A stretch of DNA of 64,000 nt from Ctena decussata (Eukaryota > Mollusca > Bivalvia > Lucinida > Lucinidae): NCBI GenBank assembly GCA_963989385.1, contig OZ022508.1:35424166-35488165 (forward strand). Reading direction: 5' to 3'. Positions 54,718-64,000 of this stretch are shown here, in pieces; position 1 is the stretch's first letter, and every line of letters starts with the position of its first letter. Below the pieces are notes generated by a model that saw only the letters and a list, made by a program, of their open reading frames with translations, made no database searches and had not been told where the DNA came from. The position numbers were made by a program, and so were the translations under genes.

Positions 54718-55780
54718 GGGCATTGCGGCTGTCAGAGAGTAGCTTTTCCCCCCTAGTAGATTTCCCCCCCGGAAAAATGACTATGATTTTTCCATAGTAG
54801 AATTTCCCACCGGAAAAATGGCTATATAGTAGAATTTCCCCCCGTAAATATGACTATATAGCCAATTTTCCCCGGGGAAAATCTACTATACGGGGTTTTG
54901 CATAGCCGTTTTTCCCCTCTATAGTGGATTTTCCCCCAGTAATACGATTGCAGGAAAACACGCTACATGATGGAATTTGCTCCCTCTACAGTCATAATAG
55001 TGAGGTTCATAAATGAAACAGAAATGTGAGTTTCTGTCCGAAAAATACCGCCGGATAAGAGAAGCTAGAACCGCATGCATGAGTCCATCAGTCTGTCTTA
55101 ATTTCGTGTTGGGGAAAACAGGTAGGCATTTTGCTTTTACGCGTGCCAGCCAAAAACGGCTACGAGTGTACGTGGTTTTGCGCATGAATGCATAATTTTG
55201 TGTTTGTACAAGCGTTCATCTGTGCGTGCGCTCCGCCGAGTGGAGTGCCTGGACTGGACCTTTTATGCAGAAGTCTTGGGATTTCCCATCGGGACACAAG
55301 TCTGATCTAATACACTTCCGCTGAATCAAAAACGACTGGACAAAGAACCCGTTAAGCTTCCTGTAAGCTTGCATGCGTCTGTATGTGTATGGATATCTGC
55401 GATGGGAAGAAATCACAACTAGCTTCTTTCTTAGATAAGTAATTATTGATTATTATAAAAGATATGGTCGGTAATTTGCATATTATTTTTTTCGGAATAA
55501 ATCAATTTTATTACATGCCTTGAAGAACTGATACATTTCTAATGCAGTTAATTCCGTAAACTGTCTCTGCTCCTGGCCGTTCCGTTTCGTTCCGTTCCGC
55601 AAAATACCAATAGCAGTACCAAATTCTGTAATAGCTCATTTTCTGGTGGGGGGGAAAAGGACTATGGGGGAAAGGTGGCTCTATGAGGTCCGGACAATCC
55701 ACTATATAGTCGTTCTTCCTATAGCCATTTTTCCGGGGGGAAAGGGGGAAAAACCACTCTCTGACAGCGGCCATATTGCA
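54718..55780. mobile_element. Foldback element, about 1.06 kb (CTGTCAGAGAG ends)
   Basis: GCGGCTGTCAGAGAGTAGC on the left pairs with CACTCTCTGACAGCGGCC on the right. The left arm has four diverged units of CTATATAGTAGAATTTCCCC type; the right arm has fewer. The centre (54970-55620) is non-repetitive and shows no coding domain. Confidence 0.7.
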
Positions 55781-56798
55781 ACCTTCCATATATTCGTTCA
55801 TTCCTCCAAACCATAGAGGCTCCATATAAAATTGACTTCATTTGGAGGAGAAATGTTTGAACGAAATATATGAAATAGTTGAAATTGAAACGAATTTGTT
55901 CAAATTTTGTATCAATGCTTGGATTTTCAAAGGGTTTTCATTTAGCAACAATAATGACAATAAAATGAGACTTTATTGTTCTCATAACATATCTATAATA
56001 ACCATATTATGTACATTCACAAGTAAGTAAAACCACGACAAAATGTGCTCTAACGCATGTCCGAACAGGGACGGTTCAGTTCAGTCTGAGGATATTTGGA
56101 GATTGTTCTTCGCAACAACAGTGTATAGATACTGGGAAATCAGTGTCTTGTCCATTCTCACATGCCGTAAAAGTATATTTTCTCTTGTGACATACTCACC
56201 ATACAGAACATATTTCGGCTCCTCAGTGAGGGCCCCTAGGTCAAATGGTGCTTATGGGAGACTATTTTATAATTATCCATGAAAATATATTTAACCTTCT
56301 AGGTAACGCTTTTGTCACGAGTTAATGAAGGGATACAAACCAACATATGTTCTTCCTGAGAAGTCGCCCAAAATCGTGCTTGAGCCCTCATTAGGACCTC
56401 CATACTGGCGTGTTTGTTTTGGGTTACAGTATAGAGGTGTTTAAGGAATTCTACAATAAAGCATGTTTTGGTCCCTCATTAGAAGCGCATTTGTCCTTAG
56501 CCAGAGAGGAATTATGATGTGTGTTTGATTTGGAATTGAAATCAAACTGGGACCAGTCCGAACAGTCCGATCACAGCAGTAGTCAGACAAAACAGATGTC
56601 CTTATAAAAAAGGATATGCCAGCAAAGTCCTTTATTGTCCAGTTTGAAATAGTCAGGGTAAACAGACTGGATCTGCTACATAAAATGAAGAATTAGCAAG
56701 GAAAAAGGGCATGACATTTGAATGGAGGCGATTTAACAAGACAATTAGTCTCTATATTCCAGCTCTATCTTAAAACTACAACTATATTCCAGTTTTTA
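55781..56798. other. Intergenic, no gene supported
   Basis: Short open frames only (for example 56043-56282) with no recognisable domain. Near 56555 ACCAGTCCGAACAGTCCGAT is a small local repeat. Confidence 0.4.
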
Positions 56799-56963
56799 CA
56801 ACTCTGGTTAACTATGTAAGTACATGGGCTGTTACTAAACGGAAAAAAGTCATAGTTACAAAACGACTAATGACCAAGTCGGTTGGTAACTATGACTCGT
56901 TTTCGTTTCGTAACAGCTCTTTTTCGTTTCGTAACATCCTTGAAACACAGTTGACCCGGTGTG
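56799..56963. mobile_element. Foldback MITE, family F7, second copy
   Basis: CTCTGGTTAACTATG start and TTGACCCGGTGTG end, with GTTACAAAACGACTAATGAC in the centre. Shorter than 24686-24952, having one inner arm repeat fewer. Confidence 0.8.
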
Positions 56964-57235
56964 AATTATTCACAACGTGTCTAAATCGGACTAACGTCTT
57001 GCACGCGTTTACTATTGTTATGACTGACCTGTTGACCTTTCAAGCGTTCTGCGAAAGTAACTTTCTTTTGGCATAAGTTAGTGTCCAAGTTACAAGACAT
57101 AAATGTTCATGCTACTCAAATATTTTGTCAGTTAATCCTAGTGATAACCTGTGTGAACGGTAATTTAAACAAATTTGCTTTTCTCTAGAACTCCGGACAC
57201 ACTGTAAAAAGAATTAGCCATTTTCACTCCACTAA
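56964..57235. other. Spacer
   Basis: Nothing recognised. Confidence 0.4.
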
Positions 57236-57244
57236 GTTTTATAC

Positions 57245-59080
57245 AGGAAGGTGAAGTTGGTTTGTTTTTTGTTTTTCGCTTTTCGTTTTTCGTTTTTCGT
57301 TTTTCGCATTTCGTTTTTCGACATTCAACTCCTATTTTAACATTCGCACTGAAGCCGAATATCGAATTTTGACATTCGAAATCCTATTTTGACATTCGAA
57401 TTCAGACCGAATGTGGTATTTTGACATTCGAAATCCTATTTTGACATCGCACTGAAGCTGAATATCGAATTTTGACATTCGCACTGAAGCTGAATATCGA
57501 ATTTTGAATTTCGAAATCCTATTTTACCATTCAAACCCAGGCCGAATATGGTATTTTGACATTCGAAGTCCTATTTTGACATTCGCTATGAAGACTCTGA
57601 AATTTTCACATTCGAAATCCTTTTTTGACATTCAAACTCAGGCCGAATATGGTTATGGACATTCGAAATCCTATTTTGACATTCGAATTCAGGCCGAATA
57701 TGGTATTTTGACATTCGAAATCCTATTTTGACATTTGCACAGAAGCCGGATATCGAATTCTAACATTCGAAATCCTATTTTGACATTCAAACTCAGGCCG
57801 AAAATGATATTTTGACATTCGAAATCCTATTTCGACATTCGCACTGAAGCCGAATATGGTATTTTGACATTCGAAATCCTATTTTGACATTCAAATTCAG
57901 GCCGAATATGATATCGTGACATTCTAAATCCCATTTGAAAATTCGCACTGAAGCTGAATGTCGAATTTTGACATTCGAAGTCCTATTTGATATTCGAATT
58001 CAGGACGAATATGGTATTTTGACATTCGAAATCCCATTTTGACATTCGCACTGAAGCCGAATATCGAATTTTGACTTTCGAAATCCGATTTTGACATTCG
58101 AATTCAGGCGAAATATGATATTTTAACACTCGAAATCCTATTTTGACATTCGCTCTGAAGCCGAATATCGAATTTTGACATTCAAAATCCTATTTTGACA
58201 TTCAAACTTAGGCCGAATATGGTGTTTTGATATTCGAAATCCAATTTTGACATTCGCACTGAAGCCGAATATCGAATTTTGATAATCGAAATCCTATTTT
58301 GACATTCGAACTTAGGCCGAATATAGAATTATGACATTCGAATCCGATTTTGACATTCGCACTGACGCCGAATATCGAATTTTGACATTCGAAATCATAT
58401 TTTGACATTCGAACTCAGGCCGAATATGATATTTTGACATTCGAAATCGTATTTTGACATTCGCACTGAAGCCGAATATCGAATTTTGAACTTCGATATC
58501 CTATCCTGACATTCGAATTCAGGCCGTATATGGTATTTTGATATTCGGTTTCAGTACGAATGTAAAAATAGGATTTCAAATGTCAAAATACCATATTCGG
58601 CCAGAGTTTGAAGGTCAAAATAGGATTTCGAAATTCAAATTTCGATATTCGGCTTCAGTGCGAATGTCAAAATAGGATTTCAAATGTCAAAATACCACGT
58701 TCGGTCTGAATTCGAATATCAAAATAGGATTTCGAATGTCAAAATACCATATTCGGCTTGAGAGCGAATGTCGTAATAGGATTTCGAATGTCAAAATACC
58801 ATATTCGGCCTGAGTTTCAATGTCAAAATAGGATTTCGAATGTCAGAATTCGATATTCGGCCTCTGTGCGAATGTCAAAATAGGATTTCGAGTGTCAAAA
58901 TACCATACTCGGCTAAATTCGAATGTCAGAATATGATTTCGAAGTACAAAATTCGATATTCGGCTTCAGTGCGAATGCTAATATAGCAGTTGAATGTGGA
59001 AAAACAAAAAGCAAAAATTGAAAAGCGAAAAACGAAAAACGAAAAGCGAAAAACGAAAAACAAACCGACTTCACCTTCCT
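57245..59080. mobile_element. Foldback element with 9-bp TSD and 52-bp tandem body
   Basis: Ends AGGAAGGTGAAGTTGG and its complement, next to (GTTTTTC)n / (GAAAAAC)n tracts. GTTTTATAC lies immediately outside both ends (57236-57244, 59081-59089). The body is 52-bp units of two alternating kinds: one has GCACTGAAGCCGAATATCG, the other TTCAGGCCGAATATGGTAT. About 23 units run one way (57345-58545), then about 8 the other way (58545-58985). A 9-bp TSD fits Mutator-like (MULE) or related transposases acting in trans. Confidence 0.88.
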
Positions 59081-59218
59081 GTTTTATACTTACCTATCAA
59101 AGGCATTTAACATGACCCTGCTGCCTTCGAAGCGATCTGGTTAATGCCTGTTTTGCCCGTATTAACCTTTGAAGCTTAGAGGAATCATTAAAATGATCAT
59201 GAGTTGACAAAAATAGAA

Positions 59219-60481
59219 AGAGCTCCGCTGAGCGGGGCAATATACACCCGTGGGGCTTAAAGTTGGAAAGAAACAAGAGATGAAAGAACTGAAAGTAGGG
59301 TTATAGTTCTTTTTCTCTGCATATCGGCTGATATTTGAACAAACTTTCATGAAGAAATCTTAAACGGTTTTAAAGATATGGAGCAGACATGAACTAATCT
59401 GAAATTACTACACGAAAAATACAAAGGGACATAATTCCATCAAAACTTAAAGTAGGGTTATGGTTCTTTTTCTCTGTACATTGTCTGATGATGCTTCATA
59501 TTTGTGTAAACTTTTATGAAGAAATCTTATACGGCTTTCAAGATATGGAGCAGACAAATAATGTTACCTTTTGAACTTAGACCTTTAATTGTGACCTTAA
59601 TCTTTGTCGGACATTGTTGAAATACAAGTTCTCACGTTGTCTCAATACGATGAACCTTTGTTTCAAAAAAATCTTTGATATGGAGCAGACATGAATTGAA
59701 TACAAAATTTCAATACGAAAAATACAAAGGGGCGTAATTTTGTTAAAAGTGAAAGTAGGGTTATGGTTCTTTTTTCACTGCACATTGCCTGAATGTGCTT
59801 GATACTTATACAAACTTTTATGAAGAAATCTTAAGCGGTTTCCGAGATATGGAGCGTACATGAAGCCTATATGAAATTACTATACAAAAAAAAACACACA
59901 CAAAGGAACATAATTCCGTCAAAACTGAAAGACGGGTAACCGTTATTTTTTTTTTCTCTGCACATTGTTTGATGGTGCTTTATACGTATTCAAATTTTCA
60001 TGAAGAAATCTTAAATGATTTTTTAGATATGGAGCGGACACGAAGCTCATATGAAATTACTTTACGAAAAATACAAAGGGACATTATTCCATCAGAACTG
60101 AAAGTAGGGTTATATTTTTTTCTCTGCACATCGTCTGATGGTGCTTTATATTTATACAAACTTTCATGTAGAAATCTTAAACAGTTTTTGAGATATCGTG
60201 CGGCCACGAAGCTAATATGAAATTACTACATGAAAAATACAAATACAAAGGGGTATAATTCCGTCAAAACTGAAAGTAGGGTTATGGTTCTTTTGAGATA
60301 TGGAGTGGATGAGAAATATTACCTTTTGACCTTTGACTTTTAAGTGTGACCTTGACCTTTGTCGGGCATCGTTGAAATATAAGTTCTGCACATCGTCTCG
60401 ATAAGGCAAACATTTGACCCTAGTTTCAAGAAAATCTTACGGAGTTACGGAGATATGGAGCGGACACGAAAAGTTAATAAA
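59219..60481 (+). mobile_element. Tandem-core element R9
   Basis: Starts AGCTCCGCTGAGCGGGGC (hairpin). Units of about 170 bp follow: ACTGAAAGTAGGGTTATGG, TCTGCACATCGTCTGATGGT, CATGAAGAAATCTTAAACGG, GATATGGAGCGGACA. Two units also hold TTTTGACCTTTGACTTTTAA and GTGACCTTGACCTTTGTCGG. The right terminus is unclear. Confidence 0.7.
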
Positions 60482-60483
60482 CA

Positions 60484-60743
60484 ACCCAGTAGACAGGCAA
60501 CGTTGAGTCGACTTTGAGTCAACGTTGATTCAGCGTTATGACACTGAACCAACGTTGGTTCAATTTTAATTCCTCGTTTTGTGGACGGAGAGCTATTGTT
60601 TTTATAGTTGTGCCAAAGCCGTCAACATGGACTTTTGCCCGGGCGAGGCTTAGCGCCATGACGTCCCAATGACACTGATGCGACGTCATATTAACGTTGT
60701 TCTGGCGTCGTATGCTAATTGGACGTATCAGTCATATCTGGGT
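60484..60743. mobile_element. MITE with ACCCAGTAGAC / GTCATATCTGGGT ends
   Basis: Short imperfect TIRs. The inside carries AACGTTGAGTCGACTTTGAG-type repeats on the left and GACGTCATATTAACGTTG on the right. Confidence 0.5.
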
Positions 60744-61225
60744 ACAATGTGATTTCGAATATGGTAATTTGATAGATGACGGTTCTTTATGTTAAAAAAA
60801 CTCTCCTAAACTAAGTCTGTCTGCCCATCTTTCCCCTCTTCCCTTCTTTTTTACATCTACATGTATCTTCATGTGAAATGCTGCGCCATGCAGTGCAATG
60901 CAGTAATATTCTAGCTATATTTTGGGACGTTGTCTCATCTATCATGCATTATGACCTGAGATGGAAATAACGTTTTGTTCTGTTTTGTACAGGACAGAAG
61001 TGGGGTTTAGTGAGTTTATGGAACACGCATGTCTGCATAAGTATCAGACTTAATATAAGTGTTTAAGAATTACCTTTACTGTGTGAAGGTTAAGGACATA
61101 TGGCCTTTGCCTAAAATGATCTCGAAAGTATGTGTCTGTATGTACGCTTGTATATCATACGCTTGCGTGCGTGTGTGTACGTGCGCACACGCATGTGTTT
61201 GCATCACAGGAGAGGAAAAACGTCG
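60744..61225. other. Intergenic, nothing recognised
   Basis: Contains a short TGTGTGTACGTGCGCAC run near 61168. No gene supported. Confidence 0.4.
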
Positions 61226-61295
61226 TTGCCTAATTGGGACTCGAAGCCCAGGCATCTCGCATACCATGCGAGCACTCTGCCAACCAAGCAACAGA
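61226..61295 (-). repeat. tRNA-like sequence (possible SINE head)
   Basis: Minus strand: GTTGCTTGG... to TTAGGCAAC gives a 7-bp acceptor-like stem with one G-T pair. CTCGCATGGTATGCGAG is an anticodon-type arm with a 7-nt loop (GGT in the anticodon position), and GGCTTCGAGTCCC is B-box-like. The T arm does not abut the acceptor stem correctly, so a functional tRNA is unlikely. Confidence 0.4.
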
Positions 61296-61429
61296 ACGTC
61301 ATGGCTGACCGTTCGCATTTCCACCCTGCGAAATTAGATTCGTCCCAAATCTGCAAGGAATCACGGTGGAACCGACGAAACAAGCACTTTTTTTTATACC
61401 GATGATCCTAGTGTGGACCCACAATGGTC

Positions 61430-61620
61430 ATCAATGCCAAAGAGAATGAAAACCTCATGGTCCGACCGGGATCGAACTCATCCCACCTCCTGCCCACCGT
61501 GCGAGCTCTTCGCAAACCGAGCCACACGGCCGACCCTTTGACGGACACACGGCGCCAAGTGCGTGCAACTATGGTTACGTACCGCTGAGCCACTTGGGGA
61601 TCGTCGTTAGGAGAATTGAA
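61430..61620 (-). mobile_element. Candidate tRNA-derived SINE, family S-D
   Basis: Minus strand: GTGTGGCTCGGTTTGCGAAG (A-box-like) and GAGTTCGATCCCGG (B box), with CATGAGGTTTTCATTC following. On the right it adjoins the GTGCAACTATGGTTACGTAC repeat that recurs at 63110-63400. Confidence 0.6.
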
Positions 61621-61933
61621 CTGAACCGAACACGGCCGATCCCGATGCGTGCGTGCGCGCGTGTGTGTTGATAATTAAGTTTGGAATACTATCATTGCTG
61701 AATTCCATTTTTTCTTGTAAGCTCAATGGCTTTTCGAAGACCATCTTATGAAGTTTTTTTTTTATAATCATCGTTTCTAGTCCTGTAGGCTATTTCTTTG
61801 ATTTTTTCCAGTATAACATCCTTGTCAAAAATTTTAAAGATAAGCAGATGGGATCAGAGAGAGACAGAGAGTTAGATGGAGGGACGCGACGTATTTGGTC
61901 GACCAAATTGTTCTATGAGAGGCCGAAGTTAGA

Positions 61934-62128
61934 GGTGTAAAGGTGGGTTTACACGATGACACATGTTGCATGACACGTGCCATGCAACCATTTTGTCGAA
62001 AGAAGGCTATGCTTAGACATGTTGCATGCAAAAGATTTTAGTCATTTGAGATATGGTTTTCGGGTGTTTACACGGTGACACATGTTGCATGATATACATC
62101 ATTTTGTAACTTGTAAACCCACCTTAAC
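61934..62128. mobile_element. Foldback MITE (AAGGTGGGTTTACA ends)
   Basis: AAAGGTGGGTTTACACGATG on the left and TGTAAACCCACCTTAA on the right; CACATGTTGCATGA occurs on both sides. Confidence 0.8.
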
Positions 62129-62279
62129 ATCAGGTTTGGTAAAAATACATCAACTTTAAGGGTTGTTACATTCATTCGATACATGTACTTCAGGAACCAG
62201 CCATAAAGTAAAATGTAGAGGTTTTACAGTTCCTCGTGGCCATACGGGCAGTGGGGGATACAGTAACATCCAAATCACG

Positions 62280-62352
62280 AGCTGCCGCTGCTAGCCTCAG
62301 CAGCAGCTGCTGATAGCCTCGCAGCAGCTGCTGATAGCCTCGCAGCAGCTGA
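62280..62352. repeat. 27-bp repeats, AGCAGCTGCTGATAGCCTCG
   Basis: Three imperfect units rich in AGCAGCTGCTG palindromes. Confidence 0.85.
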
Positions 62353-62804
62353 TGATGTTTTACCCCAGTAAGTTTGGTTTTAGCCCACTTTCTAGGAACG
62401 ATCGGCTCGATATAGGTAAGTGTTCTTGTAAGGGCTGTAAAGCCCAAAATAATAATGACAAATGACGATGATGATAATAATAATAACATCTGTGTTTAAA
62501 ATGAATAACTGTAGTTGCAGTTATACAATAATAGGATTTATCTTTCGCAGGCTTCTCCCTTGTGCCTATATATAGTTTACAGACATGTTAACTTATTTCC
62601 TTTGCGAGAATAATATATACTAGAATGGAATAGCTACAAAAATAAATTTAAAAAAATAAATAAATACAAAAAAAAAATCTATTTCCTTGGCAAAGATTAA
62701 AACATGGTACATATAAGAGACTGAATTGGAATAGTTTGCTTCCCTTACACATACCAACAAAATATAATAAGCTTCTAAATTATAAGTAAAAAAATAAAGG
62801 TGTA
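62353..62804. other. AT-rich intergenic DNA
   Basis: No gene. Short (ATA/GAT)n and A-rich runs near 62465 and 62645-62680. Confidence 0.45.
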
Positions 62805-63105
62805 CCGTATTCGACCCGTTTACTGTGCGCTAAAAGTAGACATTCTTCCTAATAAACGCACATTTCAAAGAATTATTATATATAGAAATAAACTGAATCA
62901 TTAGAGAAAAGCTGCATATAGTCATGCAGGATGGAGATGCTTTGTAAGTGAAAACTGTAAGATTTTATAGTGTTTTCAGCACTTGCAACAAGCAATCAAA
63001 GGGATAAAGCAGTAAAAATATGTGCGCTAAAAATCATATGCCTCAGAACTTCCCATGATCTGCGCTTATTGGGTCACGTGCGCTAATAGGGTCGATTACA
63101 AAATA
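62805..63105. mobile_element. MITE-like element (CCGTATTCGACCC ends)
   Basis: ACCGTATTCGACCCGTTTAC on the left resembles the complement of GCTAATAGGGTCGATTACA on the right; GTGCGCTAA recurs inside. Confidence 0.5.
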
Positions 63106-63109
63106 TAAA

Positions 63110-63400
63110 TTTGGACGGCTGTGTGCAACTATAGTAATAGTTACGTATCGCTGACCACATGGGGAACGTCGTTAGGAGAAGAGAAGAGAACAAAACAATA
63201 TACATAGGACTTGGACGAACACTCGGCGCCAGGGGTGTGCAACTATAGTTACGTACGCACTTGGCGAACGTCGTTAGGAGAACTGAAACAGAACAGTACA
63301 TAAAATCCAATGTCGTTACGAGAATTGAAATACACATACAATAAAATCCAACAGATGGAAACCGCTGAGCCACTTCGGGAACATCGTTACGAGAGATGAA
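63110..63400. repeat. Three direct repeats, GTGCAACTATAGTTACGTA type
   Basis: Units at about 63120-63200, 63230-63300 and 63355-63400, each ending near GAACGTCGTTAGGAGAA. The same unit is at 61555-61625. Confidence 0.75.
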
Positions 63401-63846
63401 AAAAAATCAGCAGTGCGAATGCAGGTTGGGGTGGGGAAGGAGACATTTTCAGCACTCTTTTATTTGGTTGATTCATGTAAAAACTGCTGAAAAATAAAGT
63501 TTATCATATATCTCAGCCCTGTCTCGTAGATCACACCTGTAACCTCTTTCATCGGAAATTTGTGTTACAACAATAATTCTGGAGAAGCAAGAAATTTTGC
63601 TGGTCAAATAAAAGTATTTGCTTTCCCAGTGCGCAGTGAGCAAGTAGAAAATTGTTACATTTGTCAGGTCTTGGTCAGCCCATTTATTGATATCACTTAT
63701 TCAAAGAATGGATATCACAACTTCGAATTATGGATGTCAAATATCCGATTTTATGGATATCACCAATTCGAATTATGATATCACTAATTCGATTTATGGA
63801 TAGCCATAATTAGAGTTATTGATAGCTATGGGCAGTATTATGGAAA
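63401..63846. repeat. Intergenic with local TTCGAATTATGGATATCA repeats
   Basis: 63690-63815 has four to five copies of AATTCGAATTATGGATATC-like sequence. No gene supported. Confidence 0.6.
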
Positions 63847-64000
63847 TACATATGAGCCGCGACACGAGAAAACCAACAACGTGGTTGTGCACCCAGTGCA
63901 GATTCAGATCAGCCTGGGCATTCGCCAAGTTTGATCAGACTCTTCGTTTAGTGCCCAAAGGGTAGCTAAGGGTCTTAGCTACCTCCATGCGGACAGCGAA
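63847..64000. mobile_element. Foldback MITE, family F1, cut by window end
   Basis: ATATGAGCCGCGACACGAG start; arm and centre present, the other arm lies beyond the window. Confidence 0.8.

Noticed and set aside
57265..57310. (GTTTTTC)n tract as telomere-like repeat
   Set aside because: It is mirrored at 59000-59060 and belongs to the arms of the foldback element.
61226..61295. Genuine tRNA-Thr (GGT) gene
   Set aside because: The T arm is misplaced relative to the acceptor stem and the D arm is not well formed; kept only as tRNA-like.

Overview
The window looks like TE-saturated nuclear DNA of a bivalve mollusc, possibly a venerid-type clam. The basis is intron-containing genes with GT/AG splice sites, tRNA-headed SINEs with target-site duplications (TSDs), many foldback MITEs, and dispersed repeats ending in GCTCACCTGAG. 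That species guess rests on my recollection of such repeats in clam genomes; no search was possible.

Supported protein-coding content is small. (1) 1449-2615 (+): an intronless class A GPCR that reads as a GPR19-like receptor. (2) 13451-11961 (-): an intronless 496-aa microsomal cytochrome P450, with a duplicated copy of its 3' end at 11417-11639. (3) 43719-24971 (-): a spliced gene for a membrane-anchored, class I SAM-dependent methyltransferase-like protein. Exons 2-4 are at 35489-35630, 32835-32909 and 24971-25386. Two paralogous first exons (36721-36951 and 43444-43719) could each join exon 2 in phase. (4) Remnants of mobile-element proteins: a broken Tc1/mariner transposase (7198-8209) and three copies of a SWIM-zinc-finger-like segment (15.5-18.3 kb).

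Layout: 0-6 kb GPCR, a 40-bp minisatellite and foldback MITEs; 6.2-11.3 kb nested copies of one long-inverted-repeat element, one split by a Tc1 element; 11.4-13.5 kb the P450 locus; 14.7-18.6 kb a scrambled palindrome carrying the SWIM-like copies; 19-24 kb SINEs and a large tandem-core element; 25-44 kb the methyltransferase locus, its introns packed with repeats; 45-53 kb more tandem-core elements; 54.7-59.1 kb two big foldbacks, one a 1.8-kb element with a 9-bp TSD; 59.2-64 kb a further tandem-core element, SINE-like pieces and MITEs.

The most unusual signal is a set of non-coding elements (20.8, 27.7, 38.5, 40.1, 45.9, 48.7, 52.1 kb; sister types at 25.8 and 30.6 kb). They share hairpin ends and a GACGGACGG-like tract but differ in their 120-180 bp tandem-unit bodies. 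Bases in the terminal hairpin stems differ between elements while Watson-Crick pairing is kept. The second lead is the methyltransferase gene with two candidate first exons encoding different membrane anchors.
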